From Candidatus Zixiibacteriota bacterium (lineage in GTDB: Bacteria; Zixibacteria; MSB-5A5; CAIYYT01), in contig JADYYF010000165.1 in assembly GCA_020853795.1 (NCBI GenBank), forward strand, positions 1-36,435: a DNA stretch of 36,435 nucleotides, written 5' to 3'. Position 1 is the stretch's first letter, and every line of letters starts with the position of its first letter. Both the position numbers and the translations under genes were made by a program. Shown in pieces: positions 7,438 through 17,130 of this stretch. The notes under the pieces are model-generated. The model made no database searches. It was not told the origin of the DNA and worked only from the letters and a program-made list of their open reading frames with translations.

Positions 7438-10400
7438 CTATTTCTCTGGCTGGGTTCCCGAATTGACCGCGCGGAAGTAGTTCTTGATCAGTTCTTCGTA
7501 TTCCGGCGGATAACCCTCGTTCATGAACTTCTGCAAGCGGTCCTGAAAACTTTGCTTGGAGGCCGTCTCAAACTGCAGTTGCTCCGGCGAAGCGCGCCGG
7601 ATATCGCGACCGGCCTCGGCCTTGCGCTCCTCGGAAAAGTCCTGCCGCTCCAGCGAACGCTGGAAATCGAGCATCCGCTGGTAAATCTTGTGCTGCCGCT
7701 CCAGTGTCTGTTCGCCGACGCTGCCGCCCTCAAAGTCCTCAACCACCTTCTGCGTCTCCTTCGCCAGTTCATCGAGCCGGCCGAGAATCTCGCGGCGATT
7801 TCCCTGCTCCTGCTGCAACTCTTCGAGGCTCTTGCGGACGGCACTCTGTTGCGCCGCCATCCGTCCCAGATCGCCCGCTTTCGGTTTGGCGTTGCCCGGC
7901 TTGTCGCACATCGACGACGTCTGGTTGTTGATCTGCTTCTGTTGCTGCGTCAGCTTGTTCATCTTCTGAAACATGTTTTCATTGTTGCAGCGCCCGCTAT
8001 TGCACATCGACTGGCTCTGCGCCGACTGCATCAACTGGTTGGCGGCCTGATTGAGCGAGAACATGGCCTCCTTCTGGTTGCGCAGGGCGCCGGCCGCATC
8101 GCGCCGCATCAACCCCTCAGTCGACTGCGTCATCGATTCCTGCGCCGAATTCATCAGTTGATTGACCTGCTGGTTGTAGAAAGCTGATTCCTTCGAGATC
8201 TCCCGCAGCCGCTCGTCTAACGCCTGCATCGTCCGCTGTAGCGCCTGTTGCTCGGCCGCCAGTTTCTGCAGTTCCGGCGAGGACGGGTCGGTGCTCTCGG
8301 CCAGATTGTAGACGTCTTCCTGCTTCTCGGAAACATAAAGCACGTCGTTGGCCGCTTCCTTCATGTTCTCCGCCGCCTGCTGACCTTGGCTGTTATTAAA
8401 GGCGTCCTTCTGCTCCTGCATCTGCTTTTGCATCTGCTTGAGGCTCTCCAGCGCCATGTCGCCCGACTGCTTGGCCTGCTTCTTGTTCTTCTGCTGCAGC
8501 TCCTGACTCATCTGCTGCATCTCTTCGCCGGCCTTCGATTCCTGCGCCTGCTCGATGAATTCCTTGGCGTTTTCCTGCTGGTCGAGCTTGAGCTCTTTCA
8601 ACATCTCTTCCAGCTCCTGGGCCTGTTTCTGCAGATCGTCGAACTGCTCCTTGTTCGCCTTTTCCTTCGGAGCCAGGTCGGCCAGCTTTTCCTGCGGCGA
8701 ACTCTCGGTCTGCTGATTCATCTTCTCCTGCTGCTCGATCAGCTCCGCCAGTTGTCGCATCATGTTTTCCATCTTCTGCTGCGCTTGCATGAACTTCAGC
8801 AGCGCCAGTGTCCGTTCGATGCGTTCTTTCAGCTCTTCCTGCGACATTTCCATCTGTTCGGCGGCTTTCTGCAGCTCCTCCGGCGACATCTTGTCCAGCG
8901 CCTCCTGCATCTTCTTCATCGCCTCTTTCATCTCCGGCGTCGCCACTTCGTCGAACAGCTTCTTCAGTTCCTGCAGCTTCTGCATGATTTCCAACGAGGT
9001 CAGATCGTTCTTGCGCATCTGCTCTTCCATCTGCTCCATCCGGTTGGCAATCTGCTCCATCTGGTCAAACAGGTTTTGCTGGTTCTGCAACGCTTTCTGG
9101 ATTTCCTGTTTCTTCTCCCAATCCATCTCCTGATTGCTCAGCAGTTGTTCCTGCAACTTCTGCGTATTCTCCAGCAGCTCATCCTGCGCCTTGCGCACTT
9201 CTTCGAGCTCATTAATCTGCGACTCGCTCTCTTCCTCCAGATAGGAAAACTGCTCTTGCAGCGACGGCAGCCGCGCCACCAAGACCTGCGACTGGGCCCG
9301 CTTCGGCCCGGTAACCGCGTCGTTGTCGGCGACCTCAAACTGGTATTCGACCCAGCCGCCTGGTTCCAGACCGATGTCCGACAGGTCCCACGGATAGCGC
9401 ACCTCGATGCTCTTCCCAAGCGCGCGGTCGAACGGCACCGCCAGCTTGCGTTCAAACGTCTCCCCCTGGATTGTAAAGACGCGATAGCGCAGGGTCAGTT
9501 CCGAAAAACCGAAATCATCGAACAGCTTGACGCCCAGATCCAGCGCCATGTCGTCGCCGAGATTCACCGGCACTCCCGGTGCGAACAGATCCGCCTCCGG
9601 AAACGCGTCGGCGATCGCGCCAATGCGATATTCAATCGGATCGGGATTGAGATTGCCCAGCTCGTCGGTTACGGCAATATGATAACTCCCCTCCTCCATC
9701 ACCTTGATCGTGCCGGTCAGCTGATGGTCGCGAATCGTCAATCCTTCCCGTCGGCCGTCCTTGAAGACCATCTCCGCAGTCACCGCCGGCTTGTTGACCG
9801 TCGCTTCGACCTTGACCGTGGTGCCCTTAATCGCGGAGATATTGCCGTCGTTCTCGTCCACAACCAGCGGCTGCAGCCCGGTATATTTGGGATAAGCATA
9901 GGTCAGCTTGATATCGATCACGCGCGGCTTGTCGACCGCATCGACCTCGTACTTCGGCGACTCGATTTCGCCGGCTGTCACCCAGTACTCGAACGAGCGC
10001 CGCACCTCGCGGAACTCAAACGCCAGAATTGTCGAGTCGTCCGCCGCCAACTTCCCCGCAATCCCCGAGGCCGCCGCCTTCGCGGAGCGTTCCGGTGAGA
10101 ACTCCTCGATTTTGACCGGTCCGTCTTCATATCGCCAGTGCAGCTTGGCGTCGTTCGGCAGATTCCTGCCGCTCAGGATCGCCCGCACCGTCAACGGCGC
10201 GAACTTGGCGACCTCCGTACCTTCCGGCTCAACCTTCAGCCGATAACTCAACTCCCGTTCAACTTCGACCGTCGGGTTGGCGAACAAGTACACTGTCTCG
10301 TTGAAGACGCTCGGAAATGCAAATCCCAGCAGAATCACGGACGCCGCCGACAGCGCCAGAAAGCGCAACGACCGCTTCAGGTAGGCATGGTCGACCGTCT

Positions 10401-10833
10401 TGTTGAAATCGATTCCGCGGCACATCTCCTCCGACTCGCGCATCACCGCCTGGATCATGTCGGTGGAGAAGCCTTCGCGGTTGTTCTGAAGATTCCGCTC
10501 CAACTGTAGGGAGGAAATCAGCCGATCCTGCAACTGCGGGTACTTCGCCTCAACCTGCAACGCCACGCTCTCGGTCGAAGGCTTGCGAATCCACGGCCAC
10601 ACCACGGTGATAAAGAAGAGCGTCAATAGCGCGATCCCCGCGATCGCGATAAAGATGGTGCGGAATGTCGCCGTTAAGAAGAAGGCGGCATTGAAAACGA
10701 ACCCCAGCAAGAACAGAAGTGCCACCGCGGTAAGAATCAGCGCCGTGCCATTGGCCAGATGGCCGAGCAGCATGAAATTGCGCAGCTTAACCAGTCGATC
10801 GGTGAGATACTGAAGTGTTGTGCGGGGATCCAT
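7438..10833 (-). CDS. DUF4175-like membrane protein with very long Gln/Glu-rich coiled coil
   Basis: A 1131-aa protein. Hydrophobic helices occur near residues 20-45 and 57-78 and again at about 155-175. A large beta-rich, probably extracytoplasmic region (about 180-520) follows. From about residue 528 to the end the protein is an extended helical region extremely rich in Q, E, K and M (for example EQMEEQMRK). A small cysteine pair (MCNSGRCNN) lies near residue 945. The C-terminus GYPPEYEELIKNYFR matches the end of DUF4175-type proteins. Such genes commonly cluster with DUF4159, MoxR and DUF58 genes, and a DUF4159 gene lies 38 bp upstream here. The ATG at 10833 follows GAGAGG. Function is not established; an envelope-associated structural role is likely. 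Confidence 0.8.
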   Translation of the reverse strand: MDPRTTLQYLTDRLVKLRNFMLLGHLANGTALILTAVALLFLLGFVFNAAFFLTATFRTIFIAIAGIALLTLFFITVVWPWIRKPSTESVALQVEAKYPQLQDRLISSLQLERNLQNNREGFSTDMIQAVMRESEEMCRGIDFNKTVDHAYLKRSLRFLALSAASVILLGFAFPSVFNETVYLFANPTVEVERELSYRLKVEPEGTEVAKFAPLTVRAILSGRNLPNDAKLHWRYEDGPVKIEEFSPERSAKAAASGIAGKLAADDSTILAFEFREVRRSFEYWVTAGEIESPKYEVDAVDKPRVIDIKLTYAYPKYTGLQPLVVDENDGNISAIKGTTVKVEATVNKPAVTAEMVFKDGRREGLTIRDHQLTGTIKVMEEGSYHIAVTDELGNLNPDPIEYRIGAIADAFPEADLFAPGVPVNLGDDMALDLGVKLFDDFGFSELTLRYRVFTIQGETFERKLAVPFDRALGKSIEVRYPWDLSDIGLEPGGWVEYQFEVADNDAVTGPKRAQSQVLVARLPSLQEQFSYLEEESESQINELEEVRKAQDELLENTQKLQEQLLSNQEMDWEKKQEIQKALQNQQNLFDQMEQIANRMEQMEEQMRKNDLTSLEIMQKLQELKKLFDEVATPEMKEAMKKMQEALDKMSPEELQKAAEQMEMSQEELKERIERTLALLKFMQAQQKMENMMRQLAELIEQQEKMNQQTESSPQEKLADLAPKEKANKEQFDDLQKQAQELEEMLKELKLDQQENAKEFIEQAQESKAGEEMQQMSQELQQKNKKQAKQSGDMALESLKQMQKQMQEQKDAFNNSQGQQAAENMKEAANDVLYVSEKQEDVYNLAESTDPSSPELQKLAAEQQALQRTMQALDERLREISKESAFYNQQVNQLMNSAQESMTQSTEGLMRRDAAGALRNQKEAMFSLNQAANQLMQSAQSQSMCNSGRCNNENMFQKMNKLTQQQKQINNQTSSMCDKPGNAKPKAGDLGRMAAQQSAVRKSLEELQQEQGNRREILGRLDELAKETQKVVEDFEGGSVGEQTLERQHKIYQRMLDFQRSLERQDFSEERKAEAGRDIRRASPEQLQFETASKQSFQDRLQKFMNEGYPPEYEELIKNYFRAVNSGTQPEK

Positions 10834-10871
10834 GACGGTACCTCTCGATTATCGAAGTTGATGCGTGACTA

Positions 10872-11540
10872 CTAATTAGTTAATGCCCAGATCAGGATGT
10901 TTGTTCCCATCTGCAGTGCCGCCGTTCGCTTTTCCGGCGGGTCGTTGTGGACACGCGGATCTTCCCAGCCGTCGCCGATATCCGATTCAAAGACGAAGAG
11001 CACGACCAGGCGTTCACCGATAAACCACCCAAACGCCTGCGGCGGCTTATCATCGTGCCTATGAATCTTCGGCAGTCCGTTCGGGAATTTGTAGTAGCAA
11101 CTGAAAACTCCGTGATTAAACGGCAATTCGCGCGGCTCCTGATCCGGAAACAGCTTCTTCATCTCGCGGAAGAATGCCTTCCGCATTCCGTACGAATCGT
11201 TCGCCAGCAGAAATCCGCCGGCCGCCAAATATCTGCGCAGCGTTTCCAATTCGTCGGCACGGAAGTTGACGTTTCCGTGTCCGGTCATGAACAGGAACGG
11301 GTAATTGAATAAGCTGTTGTCGCTTAACTCGATTCGTACCTCGTCCTTGTTGACGGGAATCCCCGTGTTCCCGCGAATGTATTCGATCAAATTCGGGAGC
11401 GCCGATGAGCCCCAATACCAGTCGCCACCGCCCGGATATTTCAGTCGGGCGATTGTTACATTATTAGTGATCTCGGCGGCCACCGACGCAGCCGATACCG
11501 CCAGGAGTGCCAGAACGACGAGCAAGCTGTATCTCTTCAT
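10872..11540 (-). CDS. exported DUF4159-domain protein
   Basis: A 222-aa protein with a signal peptide (MKRYSLLVVLALLAVSAASVAA). The rest matches the DUF4159 pattern: an N-terminal IARLKYPGGGDWYWG, then FLFMTGHGNVNF, an LRRYLAAGGFLLANDS segment typical of a glutamine-amidotransferase-like fold, and a late stretch with GERLVVLFVFESDIGDGW. The usual catalytic triad of amidotransferases is not evident, so it may be a binding rather than an enzymatic module. It is the first gene of a minus-strand set with the DUF4175 and TPR genes, and is divergent from the metal-sensor gene (169 bp between starts). No strong ribosome site precedes the ATG. Confidence 0.85.
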   Translation of the reverse strand: MKRYSLLVVLALLAVSAASVAAEITNNVTIARLKYPGGGDWYWGSSALPNLIEYIRGNTGIPVNKDEVRIELSDNSLFNYPFLFMTGHGNVNFRADELETLRRYLAAGGFLLANDSYGMRKAFFREMKKLFPDQEPRELPFNHGVFSCYYKFPNGLPKIHRHDDKPPQAFGWFIGERLVVLFVFESDIGDGWEDPRVHNDPPEKRTAALQMGTNILIWALTN

Positions 11541-11687
11541 CTAACTATGATTTATACGAAATCTGAGCGTTTTGGTTCGGAGCTGCCGACCAGAAACAAG
11601 AATTACGATACACCGGCGTTTCTTCCGTGAACCTTTCAACCAGGCTACTAATTCTCAACTGACAATCGGTCGAAAACGTATAACGTA

Positions 11688-11701
11688 TGAATATCTGCTC
11701 A
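11688..11701. promoter_or_regulatory. candidate ArsR/SmtB-type operator
   Basis: The imperfect palindrome TGAATATCTGCTCA has the TGAnnA/TnnTCA pattern of SmtB/ArsR-family operators and ends eight bases before the start codon of the metal-sensor gene. A TATAAC hexamer at 11679-11684 overlaps its left flank and could be the -10 element, although no convincing -35 lies at ideal spacing. Autoregulation would be expected for this family; the site itself is inference. Confidence 0.35.
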
Positions 11702-11709
11702 GGTGTTGT

Positions 11710-12075
11710 ATGATAAAGACCGACGAAGATGTTTGCCAGGTAAAATTCATCAACCTCGAAACCGTCGATGAACTCCGTAAGTCATTGCCTGACAATGCGA
11801 TAATCGAACGGCTCGCAGAAATTTTCTCTGTCCTTTCCGATCCAACGCGCCTCAAGATCTGTATCTTCTTGTCTCAAGCCGAATTATGCGTATGTGACCT
11901 CGCTGCACTTCTCGGAATCTCAGAATCAGGAGTTTCCCATCAGCTTCGGCTACTGCGTTCTCTGCGACTCGTCAAATACCGCCGGGAAGGGAAAATGGCA
12001 TTCTACGCACTTGACGATGCGCATGTGACCACGCTGATCAATCAAGGGATGGTGCATGCTGAGGAGAAGAAATAG
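11710..12075 (+). CDS. ArsR/SmtB-family metal-sensing repressor (CadC-like)
   Basis: A 121-aa winged-helix repressor. The core reads LSDPTRLKICIFL, then the alpha-3 metal motif ELCVCDLA, then the recognition helix SESGVSHQLRLLRSL. The two cysteines of CVC plus an N-terminal cysteine (C9) match the thiol-rich alpha-3N site of CadC-type Cd/Pb sensors. The C-terminal helix also has D-x-H and, eleven residues on, H-x-x-E, which reproduces the alpha-5 Zn site of SmtB. So both known metal sites seem to be present. The next gene is a Zn/Cd/Pb-type ATPase two bases downstream, so this protein should repress the pair until metal binds. The start at ATG 11710 fits family length; an upstream in-frame extension from 11572 has no family similarity. 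Confidence 0.9.
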   Translation: MIKTDEDVCQVKFINLETVDELRKSLPDNAIIERLAEIFSVLSDPTRLKICIFLSQAELCVCDLAALLGISESGVSHQLRLLRSLRLVKYRREGKMAFYALDDAHVTTLINQGMVHAEEKK

Positions 12076-12077
12076 CC

Positions 12078-14129
12078 ATGGCTCTCGCTCGGGTTGAAGC
12101 TCGAACCACTCCAATTGACTGCCCGAACTGCGCCAAGACAGCAGAAACGGAGATCAAGAAGATTCCGGGGATCACCAACGCCCGGGTCGACCTTCTCAGT
12201 GCGAAGGTTTTCTACACTTTTGATCCCGACCAAACGGACGCCTCAGCTCTGCGCCGTCGCATTGAAGGTCTCGGTCATTTCAAATTTGTCGACGATGCCG
12301 AGCCGTCCAGCTCGCGTCTGCCGTTCTCGCGATCTCTGGGCTGGTCGCTCTTCGCCGCAGTAATGGTCTATGGTATCGGTGCGCTGCTCCGTTTCGGTTT
12401 CGGCCTGGAGGGAGCTGGAAACGTCACATTTATTGCGGCCACGCTCATTGGCGGTTGGGATATTCTCCGTCGCGCCCTGATCGCAGTCAGGCATCGCCGC
12501 CTCGACATCAATTCGTTGATGGCGCTGGCAATCCTGGGTGCCATCATCATCGGCGATCTGCACGAGGCTGTCGTCGTTGTCCTGCTCTTCAGCCTGGCCA
12601 ACTTGTTGGAGTCCTACTCGCTCTGGCGACTGTCGCGGACTCTCTCCGGTCTTTCAGAATTCACCAGCCACCGGGCCCTACTCAAACGCGGTGCGGAACT
12701 CGTCGAAGTTGACCCGGAGAAGCTGATCCCGGGCGATACGATTGTCCTTAAGGAAGGCATGCGCGTTCCGGTAGATGGAGTCGTGATTTCCGGGCGCTCT
12801 TTCGTCGACTTCTCATCGTTGACCGGTGAGACCCACCCTGACAGCATCGGTCCCGGCGATGAAGTTTACGCCGGCGCCATCAACCAGGACGGCTACCTCG
12901 AGGTCTCAGTGTCGGCAACGGTGGAAAATTCGCGCATCGGGCGAATTCTTCAGTTAGTCGGCGAAGCCGCCAGTCGCAAGGCCCGCGTGGAACGAGTTGT
13001 CGATCGTTTCGCTCGCATTTACACTCCCCTGGTCGTTGCGCTGGCCCTGCTGGTGGCAACCGTGCCGCCGCTGTTTCTCGATGCGTCGTTTTCCGCATGG
13101 TTCTACAAGGCACTCGTTTTTCTCGTCATCTCTTGCCCGTGCGCGCTGGTGATTTCGACTCCGGTCGCAATAACGACTGCGCTTTCAGCGGCGTCACGAC
13201 TCAAGGCCGTTTTCAAGGGCGGCGACACGCTGGAGCAGATGGCATCAATTTCAACGGTGGCCTTCGACAAGACCGGCACGCTAACAACCGGGGCTTTGAG
13301 CCTGGTCGCAACTGAGACGGTAGACTCTCTGACCTCATCCCAGGCACTTCAAATAGCCGCGTCGCTGGAACAGGTTTCACAGCATCCGATCGCTCGCGCC
13401 CTCACGGTGGCCGCGGCGATAGCGCAGCTGCCTCTGTTGCCGGTTGACGCTGCCCGTGCTCAGCCCGGTATCGGCGTCAGCGGTGTCATTGGCGGACGTC
13501 ACTTCGAGTTGGTCGCTGGTGAAGATCGTCTCGAAGCAGCGTCCGGGGGTCGTGCCGTCCGGCTCAGAGGTAACGGCATCGATATTGCTTTGTTCCGTTT
13601 GTCGGACGAGCTTCGCCCGGAAGCTTCGGAGATCGTCGAGCACCTGCGAGAAGAAGGAATCACAACGATCGGCATACTTTCCGGCGACGGCAATCAGGCA
13701 ACCGCGGCTGCAGCCGCACGCCTGAAGCTCGATTTCGCCCACGGCAGCCTGCTGCCGGAACACAAGTACGAGCAGATCGAGAAACTGGGTGGTGGCGTCG
13801 CCATGGTCGGTGACGGCATCAACGACGTTGTGGCTCTGTCCGGCGCTGATGTCTCAATTTCACTGGCCGGCTTTGGCAGCGACATCCCGGCACAACATGC
13901 CGACATCATCCTCTTCGGCAACAATCTGACCGCATTGCCCAAGCTCTTTCGCCTTGGTAAGCGCACCTTGGCGACCATCAAGTTCAACATCGGCCTCGCG
14001 TTTGCCGTTAAGCTTGTATTCCTGACCCTGGCAGCACTCGGTTTCGCCGGGCTCTGGATGGCCGTGCTGGCCGACATGGGTGCCTCGCTGGTCGTCATCT
14101 TTAATAGCCTGCGCTTACTCCGGCAATAA
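12078..14129 (+). CDS. cadA: P1B-type Zn2+/Cd2+/Pb2+-exporting ATPase
   Basis: A 683-aa heavy-metal P-type ATPase. An N-terminal HMA domain carries DCPNC (C15, C18). About eight membrane helices hold the CPC metal site (C353-P-C355). Other hallmarks are the actuator loop SLTGE, the phosphorylation motif DKTGT (D397), the nucleotide-binding SQHPIA, and the hinge GDGIND (G578 on). In the last two helices AVKLVFL and VLADMGASL supply the Lys and Asp that define the P1B-2 (ZntA/CadA) class, separating it from copper pumps. It exports divalent soft metals from the cytoplasm using ATP. It starts two bases after the repressor stop; the GAGGAG ribosome site lies inside the end of that gene, so the two are translationally coupled. 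The symbol denotes the family; metal preference is inferred. Confidence 0.93.
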   Translation: MALARVEARTTPIDCPNCAKTAETEIKKIPGITNARVDLLSAKVFYTFDPDQTDASALRRRIEGLGHFKFVDDAEPSSSRLPFSRSLGWSLFAAVMVYGIGALLRFGFGLEGAGNVTFIAATLIGGWDILRRALIAVRHRRLDINSLMALAILGAIIIGDLHEAVVVVLLFSLANLLESYSLWRLSRTLSGLSEFTSHRALLKRGAELVEVDPEKLIPGDTIVLKEGMRVPVDGVVISGRSFVDFSSLTGETHPDSIGPGDEVYAGAINQDGYLEVSVSATVENSRIGRILQLVGEAASRKARVERVVDRFARIYTPLVVALALLVATVPPLFLDASFSAWFYKALVFLVISCPCALVISTPVAITTALSAASRLKAVFKGGDTLEQMASISTVAFDKTGTLTTGALSLVATETVDSLTSSQALQIAASLEQVSQHPIARALTVAAAIAQLPLLPVDAARAQPGIGVSGVIGGRHFELVAGEDRLEAASGGRAVRLRGNGIDIALFRLSDELRPEASEIVEHLREEGITTIGILSGDGNQATAAAAARLKLDFAHGSLLPEHKYEQIEKLGGGVAMVGDGINDVVALSGADVSISLAGFGSDIPAQHADIILFGNNLTALPKLFRLGKRTLATIKFNIGLAFAVKLVFLTLAALGFAGLWMAVLADMGASLVVIFNSLRLLRQ

Positions 14130-14178
14130 CCGCAACATCCGTTTGCTTCTTCGGCTTCAATCCCGTATTTGTAGTGCA

Positions 14179-16485
14179 ATGAAGTACAAGCCCCTGGTTT
14201 GGCTCGCCCTGATCGTCGTGGCCTTGATTATTCTCGGTTTTGGGGCGATCCGCATCTTCGTCTCGCCGCAGCGAATTGCGGCGGCCATTATCCCGCGCAT
14301 GGAAGAGCTGTTGGATCGCCGAGTCAGCGTCGGCTCCTCGGAATTCTCTTACTTCCCGCCTGGAATTCGCATCTCCAATCTGGCGATTGCCAACAATGAC
14401 CGCTTCGCCGGTAAGCCGCTGGCACGCATCGATCACATCAACGCCTACGTCCAATTGCTCCCGCTTCTGATGGGGAGAATCAAAATTAAGGAACTGGCGA
14501 TTGACGGCTGGGAAATGTTACTGCAGAAGGACTCGGTGGGCGCGATCAACTACGACTTCTTCCGCGCCCGCACCATCTTCCCCGAATCGAATGAACAAGC
14601 GCAAGAACCGCTTTGCCGCCGGTTCCGCCTCAACGACGGCCGTCTGCTCTTCCGCGACGACTCCACCGGCATCCGCTTCGTCCTCGGCAATATCCGTCTG
14701 AGCTACGACCTGCGCGGCGAGCGGCTGTCCGACATCGCCGGCAAACTCGAAATCGATTCGCTCTTTCTTTGGGCCGACGCCGGCAACCTGCTGATCCACC
14801 CGACCGCCGTCGAAGCGGACTGGCGCGGCTTCTACTCAGCGCTCCATGACTCGGTCGCCTTCCGTCGCTGTAGCTGGCGCATCGATAAATTCTCCGGGCG
14901 GCTCGACGGCTCCATTGCCCGGATCGGGACCCGTCCGGCCTTCAATCTGCGCCTACTCTCCGAGCGCACCGATCTGGCCGACTGTGCGGATTCGCGCGTC
15001 ATCAAGGCACTGCCTCTGCTGCGTGATATGAAACTCGCCGGACAAGCACGTCTGGAAATTGCCTGGTCAGGTGTCGCCGGCAATCCCGCGTCGCGGAACC
15101 TCAACGGGAAAGTCAGTCTCGCCGACTTTACCGGCATGCTGGAATCGAGCGGACTCGAAATGCGCAGCAAATTGATCGAAAGCAACTTCAACGAGAAGAC
15201 CCTCTCCGTTTACACGGAATCGGCGACCGTCAACGGCGCGCCGGCGACCCTGCGGCTGACAATTGACGATTACGAAGAGCCGACCATCTCGGGCGAGGCT
15301 AACGTGAGCTGTCGTGCCGACGTCATCGCGCGTGCGCTGAATTATCAGGCGCCGCAGTCGGTTTCCGGCGAGGTCGCGGCGAATATTTCCGGGTTCATCA
15401 AGTCCGCCCAGCCGGAGCAAAGCCGGATTTTCGGCTCGCTGCTGGTCGAACGGCTGGCAATCGTCGATACCGCGCGTCCCGTGAATCTCAACGAACTGAA
15501 CCTTGACATGCAGTTCACCGGTGACTATGCGCAGATTGCCCGCTGCGACCTCGCTTCCGGCGATAACAATCTACAGCTCACCGGCAGCATCGTCGGTTTC
15601 CCTGCCGTGCTTGCTGGTCGTGAGCACGCCCACCGTCCGCCGCAACTGGATGCCGTCATCTCGTCCAGCCACTTCGACTTCGACGCCCTGCGCCAACTCG
15701 GCGATTCCACCGCAGCCGATACCGGCGCCGTGGCCGATTTGATCAATCAACTCGTCGGCATCAACTCCTCCACCAAATGGCTCGTCGCCGAGGGACGCAT
15801 CGCCGGCATCGACTTCACGAACCTCGAGTCGCGCATTTCTGTGGTTAATCGGATTGTCTATTCCGACTCCACTACGTGCCGCATCTTCGCCGGTAAGGCC
15901 TCTGGCGAAATCGTTGTCGATCTTAATAATCCCGCAAAACCGGATTTTGAACTCGAAGCGCGTAGCGAGGAAGTTCTGGCTGACCTTGTCCTCGATCGCT
16001 TCACTGGATTCGGACCGCGCCTGACCGGAGATGCGGATTTGCAGGTCAACGCCAAATGGAAGGGTACCACAACTGACGAGGTTCTTTCTACACTCACATT
16101 GAAGGGCGAAGCTGTTCTCGAAGACGGTCGCATCACTCCCTTTGACCTGAGTCGGCAATTCGAATCGGCGTTGAGTCTCCCGGCTTTCGATCGCAGCAAG
16201 GTCGAGGACCTCGTCTGCAGCTTCCTCTATGCCGATCGCACGGTGCGCCTGAGCACGCTGGCGTTCGATTCCGGCGATATTGAATATGCAATAACCGGAT
16301 CACTCTCATCCGCTAACAATCCCGATTTACGGGTCACGCGCAAAATATCTAAAGACGAGGCAAAGTCTCTACGTTCACGACCCGATTTCACGCGGATTGC
16401 CGGTGAGAAGACCCCCAAAACGATCGTCATTGAAATCACTGGCAATACCGCCGCCCCGCAGTTCGCAATCACCGGTGCGCGTTAG
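14179..16485 (+). CDS. AsmA-family envelope protein
   Basis: A 768-aa protein with one N-terminal membrane anchor (residues 5-27) and a long periplasmic beta-rich body. The start of the body (LLDRRVSVGSSEFSYFPPGI, then LAIANNDRF) is the usual AsmA N-terminal domain. The C-terminal part (VLEDGRITPFDLSRQFESAL and later ISKDEAKSLR) matches the AsmA-like C-terminal domain. The family is related to bridge-like lipid-transfer proteins and is implicated in phospholipid or LPS delivery to the outer membrane. I chose ATG 14179 because the anchor begins there; frames further upstream overlap the ATPase gene. It follows the ATPase by 49 bp, with no obvious functional link to metal export. Confidence 0.8.
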   Translation: MKYKPLVWLALIVVALIILGFGAIRIFVSPQRIAAAIIPRMEELLDRRVSVGSSEFSYFPPGIRISNLAIANNDRFAGKPLARIDHINAYVQLLPLLMGRIKIKELAIDGWEMLLQKDSVGAINYDFFRARTIFPESNEQAQEPLCRRFRLNDGRLLFRDDSTGIRFVLGNIRLSYDLRGERLSDIAGKLEIDSLFLWADAGNLLIHPTAVEADWRGFYSALHDSVAFRRCSWRIDKFSGRLDGSIARIGTRPAFNLRLLSERTDLADCADSRVIKALPLLRDMKLAGQARLEIAWSGVAGNPASRNLNGKVSLADFTGMLESSGLEMRSKLIESNFNEKTLSVYTESATVNGAPATLRLTIDDYEEPTISGEANVSCRADVIARALNYQAPQSVSGEVAANISGFIKSAQPEQSRIFGSLLVERLAIVDTARPVNLNELNLDMQFTGDYAQIARCDLASGDNNLQLTGSIVGFPAVLAGREHAHRPPQLDAVISSSHFDFDALRQLGDSTAADTGAVADLINQLVGINSSTKWLVAEGRIAGIDFTNLESRISVVNRIVYSDSTTCRIFAGKASGEIVVDLNNPAKPDFELEARSEEVLADLVLDRFTGFGPRLTGDADLQVNAKWKGTTTDEVLSTLTLKGEAVLEDGRITPFDLSRQFESALSLPAFDRSKVEDLVCSFLYADRTVRLSTLAFDSGDIEYAITGSLSSANNPDLRVTRKISKDEAKSLRSRPDFTRIAGEKTPKTIVIEITGNTAAPQFAITGAR

Positions 16486-16529
16486 CGATCATCTTATCCG
16501 TCGGTACATAATTGCCGATAAATCAGTAT

Positions 16530-17081
16530 ATGGCCTGGGAAGACATCCGCGCAATTTACCGCAATGACCCTGCCGCCCGCGGGCTGGAGCCAATCCTCTA
16601 CGCCGGACTGCATGCGATCCTGATTCACCGCCTGTCACACCGGCTGTATCGAATGGGGCTGCGCTTTATCGCTCGCCTCATCTCGCAGATCGCCCGCTTC
16701 TTCACCGGCATTGAAATCCACCCCGGCGCGACTTTGGGCAAAGGCGTTTTCATTGATCACGGCATGGGACTGGTCGTTGGAGAGACTACCGAGATCGGCG
16801 ATAACTGCGTCCTCTTCCATAACGTTACCCTCGGTGGCACAGGCAAGCATTCCGGCAAGCGCCATCCGACGCTCGGCCACAACGTCTACGTCGGTACCGG
16901 CGCCATCATCCTCGGACCGGTCAAGATCGGCGACAACGTCCGCATCGGCGCGAATTCATTCATCTATATGGGCGACGTGCCCGATGATGCTACCGTCGTC
17001 GGCATCCCGGCTCGTATCGTCCGCCTCAAGGGCGCCAACGTTGACTTGCCGTTGCCAAAGACCCAACACCCCGAAGACTGA
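16530..17081 (+). CDS. cysE: serine O-acetyltransferase (short EpsC-type)
   Basis: A 183-aa enzyme that makes O-acetylserine from serine and acetyl-CoA, the first step of cysteine synthesis. A helical N-terminus ([18 protein letters not shown]) is followed by a left-handed beta-helix of hexapeptide repeats. Family motifs include [20 protein letters not shown] (active-site His/Asp region), [11 protein letters not shown], and the substrate loop [15 protein letters not shown]. The length is that of the short class, lacking the long N-terminal extension of the E. coli enzyme. The ATG at 16530 fits family N-termini better than a TTG at 16512; neither has a good ribosome site. No cysK is adjacent. 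Confidence 0.92.
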   Translation: MAWEDIRAIYRNDPAARGLEPILYAGLHAILIHRLSHRLYRMGLRFIARLISQIARFFTGIEIHPGATLGKGVFIDHGMGLVVGETTEIGDNCVLFHNVTLGGTGKHSGKRHPTLGHNVYVGTGAIILGPVKIGDNVRIGANSFIYMGDVPDDATVVGIPARIVRLKGANVDLPLPKTQHPED

Positions 17082-17130
17082 TCGCCATTTGCTGATTCCC
17101 TTATTCCCTGAAGTTCCTTATAATCGCTCC

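Noticed and set aside
8248-10098. Long plus-strand open frame (616 aa, Leu/Arg/His-rich) opposite the DUF4175 gene
   Set aside because: It is the antisense shadow of the Gln/Glu-rich coiled coil; its repetitive composition mirrors the real gene and it has no family features or ribosome site.
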